Below are positions 15,955 to 25,504 of a stretch of 64,000 nucleotides of DNA, piece by piece. A program made the position numbers and the translations under genes. Source of the DNA: Spirochaetota bacterium (lineage in GTDB: Bacteria; Spirochaetota; UBA4802; UBA5550); the NCBI GenBank assembly GCA_016928865.1, contig JAFGJX010000062.1:1-64000 (forward strand), given 5' to 3'. How positions within the stretch are numbered: the stretch's first letter is position 1; every line of letters starts with the position of its first letter. The notes under the pieces are model-generated. The model made no database searches and was not told the origin of the DNA. It worked only from the letters and a program-made list of their open reading frames with translations.

Positions 15955-17289
15955 ATGGAAATGATGAATTTACAACTGCTGCAGCCGTTCGTTGTTGCTA
16001 TCGTTCTGGGCGCGGTGATCGGATTTGAGCGGACATTCGCATCCAGGATGGACCATGAGACGCCCGATTATCTCGGTGGAATCCGTACCTACTCCCTGGT
16101 TGCCCTTTTCGGGTCACTGATGTCGTTTCTCGGGAATAATTATGCGAAAGAGCTCCTGTATCTCGGGTATTCCGCAATCATCATCATGACGGCCGTTTCG
16201 TACTATATTGATTTCAGCAAGCACAATGAGAGCGGGATAACGACGGAAGTGAGCATGCTCATCTGCTTCACCGTGGGCGTGATCATCGAGAGAAATCAGC
16301 TCGTCCTCGCACTTTTTATAACAATTATTACCGCGGTGGTTCTGCACATGAAAAGCTACCTCCATCGCCTCGCAGACATGGTTGAACAGGAGGACATACG
16401 CGCGACGCTCAAATTCGCCATCATAACCTTTATCATCCTCCTGTTCGATCCAGATTTTACCATTCTTCTCCGGGAGGTAGGAATTTTCAATGGAGCCGTG
16501 TTTGACCGGTTCCCGGGGCTCGGTGAGGTAAAGGTGGTGAACCCCTATACGGTCTGGCTCATGGTGGTGCTGGTGTCTGCCATCGGTTTCACCGGTTATA
16601 TAGCCATCAAAATTCTCGGTCAGCGCAAGGGGATCGGTCTTTCCGGTCTGCTGGGCGGGCTGGCGTCGAGTACTGCAACGACAGTTGCGTTTTCAAAGCG
16701 GAGCCGGGAAACCGGCGATGCGGGATCTGCATATCCCTACGCTCTTGCGGTAATCCTCGCCTGCTCCACCATGTTTCCCCGCGTCCTACTCGAGGTCCTT
16801 ATCATCAACCCTGCACTTCTGGGAAAGCTGATCATGGTCATGGGCTCAATGGCCGGAGCCGGCTTCCTCTTCTGTTTCGTTCTCTGGAAGAAGATCGGGC
16901 AGGGCAGAGGAGAGGAGGTGCCATACAAAAATCCGTTCAACATATCACTCGCCTTGAAATTTGCGGTCGTCTTTGCCGTGATTGTGTTCATATCGAGAAT
17001 CGCGGAAGTGCTGTTCGGAAACAGCGGGATATACGCCATCAGCGTGCTGACAGGGCTGTCTGACGTTGACCCGATGACGCTCACCATGAGCCAGATATCC
17101 CGGGACGATCCGTCGAAGCTCGACCAGGCGACAATTGCCATTACGCTGGCTGCGTTCGCGAATACCTTCATGAAGGGGGCGATGGCGGTGATCCTCGGTT
17201 CAAAAAATTTCAAAAAAATTGTTATTGCAGGCTTCGGTATTATCCTTCTGACAGGGACGCTGGTGCTGATTGCCGTAAGCGTGATCTGA
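15955..17289 (+). CDS. MgtC/SapB and DUF4010 membrane protein
   Basis: This 444-residue polytopic protein has about eleven or twelve hydrophobic helices. Residues 1-150 are an MgtC/SapB domain (VLGAVIGFERTFASR, then GGIRTYSLVALFGS), and residues ~180-440 a DUF4010 domain (GLSGLLGGLASSTATTVAFSKRS, and a terminal ANTFMKGAMAVILG). The pairing is common in bacteria, but the transported or sensed ion is unknown; MgtC itself affects magnesium stress and ATP synthase. GGGAGG precedes ATG 15955. An intrinsic terminator follows at 17299, so this is probably a single-gene transcript. Confidence 0.9.
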   Translation: MEMMNLQLLQPFVVAIVLGAVIGFERTFASRMDHETPDYLGGIRTYSLVALFGSLMSFLGNNYAKELLYLGYSAIIIMTAVSYYIDFSKHNESGITTEVSMLICFTVGVIIERNQLVLALFITIITAVVLHMKSYLHRLADMVEQEDIRATLKFAIITFIILLFDPDFTILLREVGIFNGAVFDRFPGLGEVKVVNPYTVWLMVVLVSAIGFTGYIAIKILGQRKGIGLSGLLGGLASSTATTVAFSKRSRETGDAGSAYPYALAVILACSTMFPRVLLEVLIINPALLGKLIMVMGSMAGAGFLFCFVLWKKIGQGRGEEVPYKNPFNISLALKFAVVFAVIVFISRIAEVLFGNSGIYAISVLTGLSDVDPMTLTMSQISRDDPSKLDQATIAITLAAFANTFMKGAMAVILGSKNFKKIVIAGFGIILLTGTLVLIAVSVI

Positions 17290-17298
17290 TATTGAACC

Positions 17299-17327
17299 GG
17301 GAATGGCATCGAGATGCCATTCCCTTT
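17299..17327 (+). terminator. Intrinsic terminator
   Basis: GGGAATGGCAT (17299-17309) pairs perfectly with ATGCCATTCCC (17314-17324) around a four-base loop and is followed by TTTCT. It lies ten bases after the MgtC/DUF4010 stop, and before the end of the convergent transaldolase gene, so it may serve both. Confidence 0.8.
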
Positions 17328-17389
17328 CTATAGTGAAGTGGGCTCCTTGAGTGTGTGACTGAAAAAGTTCTGGGATCCCGGGTATGCCA

Positions 17390-18034
17390 TTACTTTGGAA
17401 TCTTCTTGTAATCCTCGAGAAATCGCGCTATTCCGATGTCCGTGAGCGGATGCTTGATGATCTTCTGGAACACGTCAAAGGGTATGGTCGCGATGTCAGC
17501 CCCGATCAGGGCGGCATGTTTGATGTGGAGCGGGTTCCTGATCGACGCCACGATGATCTCGGTCTCGAAACCGTAATTCGCGTAGATAGTGGAAATCTCA
17601 TCCACAACCTCCATTCCCTCTGATGCGATATCGTCGAGCCTGCCAATGAAGGGGGAGATGTAGGTCGCTCCAGCCTTGGCAGCCATAAGCGCCTGGAGGG
17701 AGTTGAAGCAGAGGGTGACGTTGGTTTTGATCCCCTCGCTGGAAAGAGTCCTGACCGCGCGGAGGCCTTCTTCAATAAGCGGAATCTTTATGTTTATGTT
17801 GTCGCGTATTTTCGCCAGGTCTCGCGCCTCTTTTACCATCCCATCGTATTCGATTGAGATGACCTCAGCGGACACGGGTCCGTCAACTTCCTTCGCGACC
17901 TCGGTTAGTACCTCTCGGTACGGTCGTCCAATCTTGCTCACCAGGGATGGATTGGTGGTGACGCCGTCAAGGATCCCCAGTTCTTTGGCCCGCCTGATCT
18001 CGTTGATATTGGCGGTATCTATGAAGAATTTCAT
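17390..18034 (-). CDS. Transaldolase / fructose-6-phosphate aldolase (TalC/FSA type)
   Basis: The 214-residue protein has the short FSA/TalC length. It starts [16 protein letters not shown], has [12 protein letters not shown], and carries the Schiff-base lysine in [30 protein letters not shown] and GRLDDI complete the barrel. It transfers dihydroxyacetone units in the non-oxidative pentose phosphate pathway or cleaves fructose 6-phosphate; sequence alone does not separate the two. GAGGTGA lies five bases before ATG 18034. It is alone in its transcription unit, convergent with the MgtC-like gene. Confidence 0.94.
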   Translation of the reverse strand: MKFFIDTANINEIRRAKELGILDGVTTNPSLVSKIGRPYREVLTEVAKEVDGPVSAEVISIEYDGMVKEARDLAKIRDNINIKIPLIEEGLRAVRTLSSEGIKTNVTLCFNSLQALMAAKAGATYISPFIGRLDDIASEGMEVVDEISTIYANYGFETEIIVASIRNPLHIKHAALIGADIATIPFDVFQKIIKHPLTDIGIARFLEDYKKIPK

Positions 18035-18232
18035 TATTTCACCTCGTGCATAAGAATCTGACAGGAGGATTGAATATGGCGGGAATTATGTCAAACAGTT
18101 TTGCCTTTTTCAGTATAACATATAAGATTTATCATTGCATAGAGCCACATTTATCTTCTGAAGCCTGGGAACAGTCATAATCCATGTAATTGGAATTGAC
18201 ACGGCCGTTAATTTTATTCACCATGCGCCTTC

Positions 18233-21200
18233 ATGGAATCATTTTTTCGTAAATTCATGAAAGACCTTGTTGCTTTGTTCGCATCCCCTGCAGGATTGAT
18301 GTTCCTGCTGGCACATTCCCTGGTGTCCGGGTGGAGCTTTTGGTCGTCAGCAGGCACGTACCACACCTTGAGCGCGATCATACGAGACGGAACGATTCCG
18401 GGGCCGGGGCTCTCTCCGATTGACGGCTTTTTCGTGCCCGCGTTCAGGCCCGTGTACCTGTACCTGGCTCTGCTTCTGCCGGTGGTTGTCACGGGGCTGC
18501 TGCGGGGACGTTCCGGCCATGCGGAGCCCAATTTTACCGGGCAGCTATCGCGCATGGCTCTGGCCGTCTGCGTGAAATTCTGCGCAGGCATCGTATACCT
18601 CATCACACTGATAATTTTTTCATTTCCAGCGCTTTATTTCTGGCACATGCTGGGAGGGGGCATTGCTGCCAGGGAAATGATTCTCATTTACACCGGGTAT
18701 TTTCTATATGGTGCCCTGATACTTGCGGTGTCGATATTTTTTGCATCGCTGATACGATCCCGGGCGGTCGCTTCCTGCGCGGCAATGGCGGTGCTGCTTC
18801 TTCCGCACCTTCTCGATTTTATCAGGGAATCTACCGGAGCAGATTACACGTTCGGGCTGCCGTTGCCGCACCGGATGATGGAATATTTTGAACAGGGTAT
18901 CGCGTCGCCCATCGCGGCAGCCTGTTTCGCCGTGCTGATATTTTTCGCTCTTGCCTGCTCCGCGGTTGTGCTGGTGCGCGGGAGGACGATCAGGATGCGC
19001 GCTGCCGCAGTGCTTCTGGTGGCGGCCGTTGCGCTATGCATTGCCGGGAAATCCACAGAGGTGCGCGCGCTTCTCGCGTCAAGCGTGGATATTTCATTTT
19101 GTCATGGCGTACCTGCCGTGTCATCCGTGGTCACAAACGCAGAATTGGTGATCAATGAGTATTCAGCGCCGGCCCTGTATGGCTGGCCAAGTGGGAACGG
19201 TGAAGAACTGGCTGGCTCCTCGCTGCTGGTTTCGCAAATTGATTTTCAAAATATACTGGCAATCTACTGGGGAATTATTCCGCTGCTCATCCTGCTCGCG
19301 AGTGGGGCGCGCGCAGTACGCGCGAGCGGGATGGAGCACGGTAAAAAGAGCGTCATCATTATGGTTGCCACCTGGGTGGTGCTCATTATTGCATGCGCGC
19401 TGGTGCAGGACTTCTATTTGAGGAACCGGCCATGGAAGATATTTCCGTCTGTCCGCGAGGTGCTGCCGCGATGGATGGGGAAAGCAGAACAAATGACAAG
19501 GTCGAAAAGTACGGCAGCAGTGTCTTCTGTTTCTGTGGAGCTTCCGGAGGTCGTTCATGACCCTAATTACATCTATGCAGGCGGGGATTACCAAAACCTG
19601 AAGCGATTTTTTAAGAAACTATCCGACCTTAAGGCCGGGAGGCGTAACACGGTACGTATCGTGCACTACGGCGATTCTCTCATATGGGGAGATTGTTTTT
19701 CCCGAACGATGAAACGCCGGTTCCAGAAGGATTTCGGCGACGGGGGAAGGGGCGTCGTGCCTCCGGTTGAATCCCTGTCCACCACGCTCCAGGACCACAT
19801 AAACAGGACTTCGCCTGACTGGTTCAGCCGGTATGAACTGAGACACGAATTCCGTTCTAATGGGTCCTTCCGTGCGGCACCGGGGCCCTGCACGCTGGTG
19901 GGTTTCACCGGAGAGGGATCGTTTATACGGTCGCCGAATGCAAAAATACGGATGGAGATTCCGCCGGGAAGTGAAAAGTGGCGGCGGATTCAGGTATACC
20001 TCCGTCCTCCGGAAAATGCTGCCCTGGAGTCAGCGGCGTACCATGTGCGCCTTGAGCATGATGCGGGAACAGCTGAACGGGTGCTGATTCCGAAGGGGAC
20101 AAGGCCGCGCGCGGTGACCTTTAACACGCCGCCCACGGAAACGGCGTCCATCAGTTTTCAGGGTTCGGCCGGCCCACTCCCCTCGGTTGACGCGGTCAAT
20201 CTCGAAACGGACGGCGGCGTCGTCTACAGCGCGGTCGTGCGGATGGGGATACACATGGCCTGGTTGAACACGGTCCCGGACCGGTATTTCGCCATCCTGC
20301 GCGAGATCGCGCCAGATCTGCTCATTTTCCAGTTCGGGGTGAATGAGGCGGCATCCCTTGACTCGTTCCCGGAATTCACGCAAGAGACGATGCGAGCCCA
20401 GGTGCGGGAATGGCTGGGAAAATTGAAGCGGCTTTTCCCGGAAACGGACGTTTTGATCGTAGGGCCGCCGGAGCGTCTCCATACCGCCCAGGGAAAGCTC
20501 GTTCCCATGGAGGAAACCATGGAGGTGCGCAGGATCCAGCGCGAGGAAGCGCTGCGCGCCGGCATGGCATTTTTCGACACCTATGAGCTGCTGGGCGGCC
20601 CGGGCCAGATGCTGAAGATGGCCGGAGCGGGCCTGGCAATGGATGACTACACGCATTTTACCGTGCGGGGAGGCGACGCAGCTGCCGGGGGAATGTATGA
20701 TTCGATCATGAACGCCTTCATGAAGAGGAACGACCGGCCGGCAATTGATCTTCGGGCAGGAGAACGGCAGGCCATTATCTTGAATTCTGCTTCGTATGCG
20801 TATTTTCTCTGCGTAACAATTATTGTTGTCATGCTGATCGGGAAACGGGCGGCCTTGCGGTATGTTTTCCTTGCCGGCGCGTCATATTATTTTTACGCGA
20901 CCTGGAACGTCTGGCCAGTGGCCTGCCTTGCCGTGACCACGCTGACCGATTACTCGATGGCGATCATGATATACCGGTCGCGAAAACGGGGAGGCAGGGG
21001 CACCGGATATCTCGCCGCATCTCTCGGTGTCGATCTCGGCATCCTGTTTGCGCTGAAATATTTTGACTTCTTTTCAGATCTGGCGGGCAGGGCGATCAAC
21101 ATGCTGGGGTATCAGGCATCGGTGCCGATTTTGAATATCCTCCTTCCGGTGGGCATATCATTCTACACGTTCCAATCGCTCTCGTATACCATTGACGTGT

Positions 21201-22183
21201 GGCGCGGAGCGATGAAGCCGACAGGAAGCCCGATGAAATATGCGCATTACGTCTCTCTCTTTACCCAGCTCCTCGCGGGACCGATCGTCAGGGCGCGCGA
21301 GTTCCTGCCTGCCCTGAAGAACGGCGCGGGCCACTTCGTCGTTACGTACGGGCATTTCACAACGGCGCTCTTCCTCATACTTACCGGGCTTATTAAAAAA
21401 GCGGGGGCCGACTGGCTGGGTGCGACAATCGTGGACCGTGTGTTCGCGAGCCCGGGCATGTTCACGTCGATCGAGACGCTGGCAGCGATATACGCATACG
21501 GCCTGCAGATATACGGCGATTTCTCCGGGTACAGCGACATCGCCATAGGGAGCGCCTTGCTCCTCGGATACAACCTCACAGAAAACTTCAGGCGGCCGTA
21601 TGCGTCCGCCTCGGTATCTGAATTCTGGCAGCGGTGGCATATTTCCCTGGGGAACTGGCTGCGCGAATACCTGTACATCAGCCTTGGCGGAAACAGGAAG
21701 AGGGTCCTCTTCAATATCGGGATAACCATGCTGCTCTGCGGGCTGTGGCACGGCGCCGCGCTCCCCTTTGTCATGTGGGGCGCGTATCACGGTTGTATCA
21801 TGATCATCGAGCGGGTCTTCGGCCTGAACAGGCGCGGGAAATCGCGGCCGGTGCTTCGCTTTATCAGAGTATTCATAACACTGCACATCGTCCTGTTCGG
21901 GTGGATCATATTCAGGGCGGATTCGTGGGAGACCTTTACCGCTGTCACGCGCTCGCTGGTTCAGTTGAAGGGCGGCGCGGCAAACGTAGGAGCGCTGCTG
22001 GCCTGTGTCATGGCAATGTTTTACGCGGCGCACTACACCCCGATCGCGTGGAAGGAACGCCTGAAGGCGGCGTGGGCGGGTCTTCCGCCTGCGGTGCAGG
22101 GTCTTGCCGCCGCAGGCGTTACGATTTTTCTCTACAACATTGCAACCGCAGACGTGGTGCCTTTTATCTATTTCCGGTTTTAA
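18233..22183 (+). CDS. Permease-like / SGNH hydrolase / MBOAT acyltransferase fusion
   Basis: This 1316-residue protein combines three units. Residues ~1-400 hold about nine or ten membrane helices resembling an ABC-2 (GldF/NosY-type) permease. Residues ~430-850 form an extracytoplasmic SGNH hydrolase: Ser482 in HYGDSLIWGD, FGVNEA as block III, and Asp805/His808 in DDYTH. Residues ~860-1316 are an MBOAT acyltransferase with PVGISFYTFQSLSY, SEFWQRWHISLGNWLREYL and catalytic His1173 in GLWHGAA. MBOAT and SGNH partners (PatA/PatB, AlgI/AlgJ) O-acetylate exported polysaccharide or peptidoglycan, so this is probably a one-chain envelope acyltransferase. No ABC ATPase gene is adjacent. ATG 18233 lacks a clear ribosome-binding site. 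Confidence 0.9.
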   Translation: MESFFRKFMKDLVALFASPAGLMFLLAHSLVSGWSFWSSAGTYHTLSAIIRDGTIPGPGLSPIDGFFVPAFRPVYLYLALLLPVVVTGLLRGRSGHAEPNFTGQLSRMALAVCVKFCAGIVYLITLIIFSFPALYFWHMLGGGIAAREMILIYTGYFLYGALILAVSIFFASLIRSRAVASCAAMAVLLLPHLLDFIRESTGADYTFGLPLPHRMMEYFEQGIASPIAAACFAVLIFFALACSAVVLVRGRTIRMRAAAVLLVAAVALCIAGKSTEVRALLASSVDISFCHGVPAVSSVVTNAELVINEYSAPALYGWPSGNGEELAGSSLLVSQIDFQNILAIYWGIIPLLILLASGARAVRASGMEHGKKSVIIMVATWVVLIIACALVQDFYLRNRPWKIFPSVREVLPRWMGKAEQMTRSKSTAAVSSVSVELPEVVHDPNYIYAGGDYQNLKRFFKKLSDLKAGRRNTVRIVHYGDSLIWGDCFSRTMKRRFQKDFGDGGRGVVPPVESLSTTLQDHINRTSPDWFSRYELRHEFRSNGSFRAAPGPCTLVGFTGEGSFIRSPNAKIRMEIPPGSEKWRRIQVYLRPPENAALESAAYHVRLEHDAGTAERVLIPKGTRPRAVTFNTPPTETASISFQGSAGPLPSVDAVNLETDGGVVYSAVVRMGIHMAWLNTVPDRYFAILREIAPDLLIFQFGVNEAASLDSFPEFTQETMRAQVREWLGKLKRLFPETDVLIVGPPERLHTAQGKLVPMEETMEVRRIQREEALRAGMAFFDTYELLGGPGQMLKMAGAGLAMDDYTHFTVRGGDAAAGGMYDSIMNAFMKRNDRPAIDLRAGERQAIILNSASYAYFLCVTIIVVMLIGKRAALRYVFLAGASYYFYATWNVWPVACLAVTTLTDYSMAIMIYRSRKRGGRGTGYLAASLGVDLGILFALKYFDFFSDLAGRAINMLGYQASVPILNILLPVGISFYTFQSLSYTIDVWRGAMKPTGSPMKYAHYVSLFTQLLAGPIVRAREFLPALKNGAGHFVVTYGHFTTALFLILTGLIKKAGADWLGATIVDRVFASPGMFTSIETLAAIYAYGLQIYGDFSGYSDIAIGSALLLGYNLTENFRRPYASASVSEFWQRWHISLGNWLREYLYISLGGNRKRVLFNIGITMLLCGLWHGAALPFVMWGAYHGCIMIIERVFGLNRRGKSRPVLRFIRVFITLHIVLFGWIIFRADSWETFTAVTRSLVQLKGGAANVGALLACVMAMFYAAHYTPIAWKERLKAAWAGLPPAVQGLAAAGVTIFLYNIATADVVPFIYFRF

Positions 22184-22233
22184 CGCGGCGCAAAGGGCGG
22201 CCGCTCTGGCCCCGGCAGGAAAAAATTAAAGAT

Positions 22234-22261
22234 TTGACACGCAATGCACGCGGTTTAGTAT
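22234..22261 (+). promoter_or_regulatory. Promoter of the fumarase operon
   Basis: TTGACA at 22234-22239 is 16 bases from TAGTAT at 22256-22261. Transcription should start near 22268, which would leave only ATG 22281, not 22266, as a usable fumarase start. Confidence 0.5.
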
Positions 22262-22280
22262 CTCCATGAGAGCGCGAGCC

Positions 22281-23126
22281 ATGAAAACCCGTATACTTCC
22301 CGCACACCTGATAACGAACGCCGTCTCTGACCTCATCTATAAGACGAGCTTCAGCCTGCCCTATGCAGTGGGGAAGCGAATCGAGGAGATGGCCGACAAC
22401 GAGGACACCGAACTCGCGAAGACCGCGCTCAGGGTGCTGGTCGAAAACAACTCCCTGGCGGCCGAGGAGGGGATCCCGCTGTGCCAGGATTGCGGTATTG
22501 TTATCGTATTTCTCGAGATCGGTCAGCAGGTGGTGATTGACGGGAGTATCGCCGAAGCGGTGAACGGCGGCGTGGAAGAGGCGTACCGGAAGTACCATCT
22601 CCGGAAATCGGTGGTTGCCGATCCGTTGAAGAGAAACAATACCGGGACCAACGCGCCGGCGATCATCCATGTCGAGCCTGCCGCGGGCGACAGGGTCAGT
22701 GTCACCGTATACCTCAAGGGAGGCGGCTCGGAAAACATGTCTTCCCTGAAAATGTTCAGACCCACCGATCGCGACTCGGACATCATCGATTATATTGAAA
22801 AGACCGTGGTGAAGGCGGGTTCCAATCCCTGCCCGCCGCTCTTTCTGGGCGTGGGGATCGGCGGTACCGCTGATACCGCAATGCTGAACGCGAAGAAGGC
22901 GGTGCTGCGCGGTCCGGGCACGCGGCACCCTGACCCGGAATACGCCGACCTTGAGGCACGCATTGAGGAGCGTCTGAACGGGACCGGCGTGGGTCCCCTG
23001 GGGTTCGGCGGGAGAAGCACGGTGGGAGGGGTTTTTATCCGCGAGGCCCCCACCCACATCGCCATGCTGCCGGTGGCCCTCAACCTGAACTGCCATTCCC
23101 TGCGCTACGGGAGGGTAGAGCTATGA
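22281..23126 (+). CDS. Class I fumarate hydratase (or tartrate dehydratase), alpha subunit
   Basis: This ~281-residue protein is the N-terminal half of class I [4Fe-4S] fumarases. The three cluster cysteines lie in PLCQDCG, NPCPP and NLNCHS, and the family motifs GSENMSSLKM and GIGGTADTAM are present. With the beta subunit it hydrates fumarate to malate in the TCA cycle; L-tartrate dehydratase cannot be ruled out, since the two differ subtly. The beta subunit gene follows with a four-base ATGA overlap. ATG 22281 is preferred because the promoter leaves too little room for an earlier start. The cluster is oxygen-sensitive, fitting a low-oxygen lifestyle. Confidence 0.93.
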   Translation: MKTRILPAHLITNAVSDLIYKTSFSLPYAVGKRIEEMADNEDTELAKTALRVLVENNSLAAEEGIPLCQDCGIVIVFLEIGQQVVIDGSIAEAVNGGVEEAYRKYHLRKSVVADPLKRNNTGTNAPAIIHVEPAAGDRVSVTVYLKGGGSENMSSLKMFRPTDRDSDIIDYIEKTVVKAGSNPCPPLFLGVGIGGTADTAMLNAKKAVLRGPGTRHPDPEYADLEARIEERLNGTGVGPLGFGGRSTVGGVFIREAPTHIAMLPVALNLNCHSLRYGRVEL

Positions 23127-23677
23127 TGAGCGAGTGGAGAACGGTAACGACGCCGCTCACGGACGGTCTGATAGAGACGCTGAAGGCCGGGGACCGGCTG
23201 CTGCTCACCGGTACCGTGTTCGCGGCACGGGACAGGGCGCACGAGAGGCTCTGCGCCATGGCCGCGCGCGATGAAACGCTCCCGATAGACCCTGCGGGGC
23301 AGATCATCTACTATATGGGCCCGAGCCCGGCGCCACCGGGCAGGGTGATCGGCGCCGCCGGTCCCACCACGTCAAGCCGGATGGACCCCTTCTCCGAGGC
23401 GGTGCTGAAGATGGGCGTCAGGGGGATGATCGGCAAGGGAAAGCGCGACCACGCGACCAGGGAGCTCCTGGCCTGGTACCGGGCCGTATATTTCGCCACC
23501 TTCGGAGGCGCGGGCGCGTACCTGGCAAAGCGGATCTCCGATGCGACGTGCGTCACGTTCGAGGACCTCGGTGCAGAGGCGATATACCTCCTCCGCGTCG
23601 AGCGGTTTCCCCTGGTCGTAATCAATGACATAAACGGCGGCGACCTGTATGAAGATGCGCTTCAAAACAGACGCTGA
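23123..23677 (+). CDS. Class I fumarate hydratase, beta subunit
   Basis: The 184-residue C-terminal half of the two-part fumarase/tartrate dehydratase. It has LKAGDRLLLTGTVFAARDRAH, the glycine-rich YYMGPSPAPPGRVIGAAGPTT and KMGVRGMIGKG, followed by FATFGGAGAYLAKRI. It completes the active site formed with the alpha subunit. The start overlaps the alpha stop as ATGA, showing translational coupling. The 3' end overlaps the Nudix gene by 29 bases. Confidence 0.93.
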   Translation: MMSEWRTVTTPLTDGLIETLKAGDRLLLTGTVFAARDRAHERLCAMAARDETLPIDPAGQIIYYMGPSPAPPGRVIGAAGPTTSSRMDPFSEAVLKMGVRGMIGKGKRDHATRELLAWYRAVYFATFGGAGAYLAKRISDATCVTFEDLGAEAIYLLRVERFPLVVINDINGGDLYEDALQNRR

Positions 23678-24245
23678 TTTCGCCGCGTTCAAGGATGAGC
23701 TGCGCAGCAGGCTCGCGTCGCGGCAGAACCGGGATCTGGAAAAAACGGGCCTCAAGCATTCGGCCGTGATGGTGCTTCTCATGAACAAAGAGGGCGCCGC
23801 GCACGTGCTACTGACGCGGCGCACGGACACCGTGTCAACCCACAAGGGCCAGGTCGCCTTTCCCGGGGGCGGCATGGACGACCATGACGACGACTACCGC
23901 GCCATTGCCTACCGAGAGACCTACGAAGAGGTCGGCATCCCTCCTGAAAAAATCGAATACCTGGGACGGTTCGACGATTACGTCTCGATCACCGGCTTTC
24001 ACGTCACCTGCTTCATCGGCGCTATCGGGTATCCATACGAGTGCATGCCTAACCGAGACGAGATCGAAAGCCACTTTGAAGCGCCGCTGGAGATGTTCGT
24101 GGAGCAGAGGTTCGAGCGCACCGAGATTTACAACTTCGGGGGAAAGGACTACCGCGTCTTCTACTACTACCACGCGAGCTACGAGATATGGGGCCTCACC
24201 GCGCGCATCCTCACCGACTTCGGGGAAAAAATCTGCAGGGACTAA
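23649..24245 (+). CDS. Nudix hydrolase, CoA pyrophosphatase-like
   Basis: This 198-residue protein carries the CoA-pyrophosphatase (NudL/UPF0035) signature VLLTRRTDTVSTHKGQVAFP directly before the Nudix box GGGMDDHDDDYRAIAYRE followed by TYEEVGI. The RExxEE core is intact; the first Glu of the consensus is Asp. Such enzymes split CoA into 4'-phosphopantetheine and 3',5'-ADP with Mg2+ or Mn2+. It overlaps the fumarase beta gene by 29 bases, so it shares that transcript, although no metabolic link is obvious. The stop overlaps that of the convergent gene at 24242 by four bases. Confidence 0.9.
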   Translation: MKMRFKTDADFAAFKDELRSRLASRQNRDLEKTGLKHSAVMVLLMNKEGAAHVLLTRRTDTVSTHKGQVAFPGGGMDDHDDDYRAIAYRETYEEVGIPPEKIEYLGRFDDYVSITGFHVTCFIGAIGYPYECMPNRDEIESHFEAPLEMFVEQRFERTEIYNFGGKDYRVFYYYHASYEIWGLTARILTDFGEKICRD

Positions 24246-25351
24246 AAGTAATACCGCGCTCCCGCGTCCAGGGTCGCCATCATGCCGGTGTTGCCCTTTT
24301 CAAAGAACACGAAATACCCGGGGGACACAAGGATCGCCCAGTGATCGGATATAAGATAGGACGCCTCCAGCCTGAGAAATACATGGGGATCGTAGTAGCG
24401 GGCCGCAGTATAATGATACAGGCCCGGCATGTGGAATTCACCCGAATCGTGAGACAGAATGTTAATGAAATACCCGAGACCCAGTACGGGAGCAAGGCTG
24501 AAACCTTCGGGCAGGCAAAAACGGTACCCGGCAAGAGCGGACAGCGATACCGCGTGATGAGACCGGACTGTTTTATCAGAAGGGAACATGTACCAGTAAC
24601 CGATCTGTATCCCCGCCAGCAGCCCGGGAACGACCAGGTTTTCAGCCCCGCCGCCGAGGATAAATCCCGCACCCGCCCGCGCCATGGATCGGAACACCCC
24701 CACCGGGACGGACGCTGACGGGCTGCCGTGCAGGTACCACCTTCTGGCTTTGCCAGCCGTGCCGTACGATGACGATGTCCGCGCCTCCTCCTTCGTGGCA
24801 ACCCGGAAAAACGGGGCGAGCCGCGCTGCTATCCGCTCCGCGGCAGGGCGGACCGCATCGATTGGCGCTGTTTCAGAGACTGCGGCAAGAACCGCGCCTT
24901 TTTCAACGTCAACCAGGTACAGGGAAAAGGTATAGCGGTCGGATTCCTTCCCGGTAAGGAGGTATTTGCCCGCGCCCTCTTTCGCGAGGCGGGCGTCGTA
25001 TTTCCTGGTGGTGCGGCTCACGGTCCCGTAGATGACGCGGCTCGCCTTCTGGGACCGCGCCGCCTGAAGGGCGCAGGCGCGATCGGCGCAGGGCGCGGCA
25101 AGCCCGGCCTTTTTCATGGCGGCAGCGGCGGCCCGTTCAGATACAAGGTCGCAATTCTTGATCCCGTCGATTTTGCTCCGAATTATGCTGTTTACTGACG
25201 CGGCGTCGGCAGCGCTGAAGTCCAGCGCGCGCAGGCCCTGGAAAAGCGTTTTATGATCAGCTGCAGCTGCGGGGTATGATGCCCCGAGCATTATTGCCAG
25301 TAACAGGAACAGAATACGCACAGGTGACCTCCCCGCCGGGCTACCGGACAT
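24242..25351 (-). CDS. Exported protein: stress-response-like N-domain and beta-barrel C-domain
   Basis: A signal peptide (VRILFLLLAIMLGASYPAAAAD) leads a ~370-residue protein. The first half, with ASRVIYGTVSRTTRKYDARL and YTFSLYLVDVEKGAVLAAVSE, looks like the CsgG/LpoB-type alpha-beta domain often seen in spirochaete envelope proteins. The second half alternates polar and hydrophobic residues and ends in DAGARYYF with a C-terminal Phe, as outer-membrane barrels do. ATG 25351 is preferred, with CAGG before it; 25366 is in frame. I cannot name a function. It is convergent with the Nudix gene. Confidence 0.72.
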   Translation of the reverse strand: MSGSPAGRSPVRILFLLLAIMLGASYPAAAADHKTLFQGLRALDFSAADAASVNSIIRSKIDGIKNCDLVSERAAAAAMKKAGLAAPCADRACALQAARSQKASRVIYGTVSRTTRKYDARLAKEGAGKYLLTGKESDRYTFSLYLVDVEKGAVLAAVSETAPIDAVRPAAERIAARLAPFFRVATKEEARTSSSYGTAGKARRWYLHGSPSASVPVGVFRSMARAGAGFILGGGAENLVVPGLLAGIQIGYWYMFPSDKTVRSHHAVSLSALAGYRFCLPEGFSLAPVLGLGYFINILSHDSGEFHMPGLYHYTAARYYDPHVFLRLEASYLISDHWAILVSPGYFVFFEKGNTGMMATLDAGARYYF

Positions 25352-25504
25352 GTTTACCTGAACCATGAGTGAATACTATTATAACAGAAGCGTGAACGGG
25401 GCAGCGACGGCACGCCCAAATAATTCTTGACGTTCTGATTTTTATCCGGACACCTATCTGGTGTCAATTGTTTTTCCATCAAGCAGACCGCGGGGGAGGA
25501 GAGC

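Noticed and set aside
20030-23096. Long minus-strand frames opposite the MBOAT fusion and fumarase genes (for example 20030-20656, 21158-22033, 22164-23096)
   Set aside because: They are rich in Arg, Pro, His and Gly, lie fully antisense to well-supported genes and are expected by chance in GC-rich DNA.
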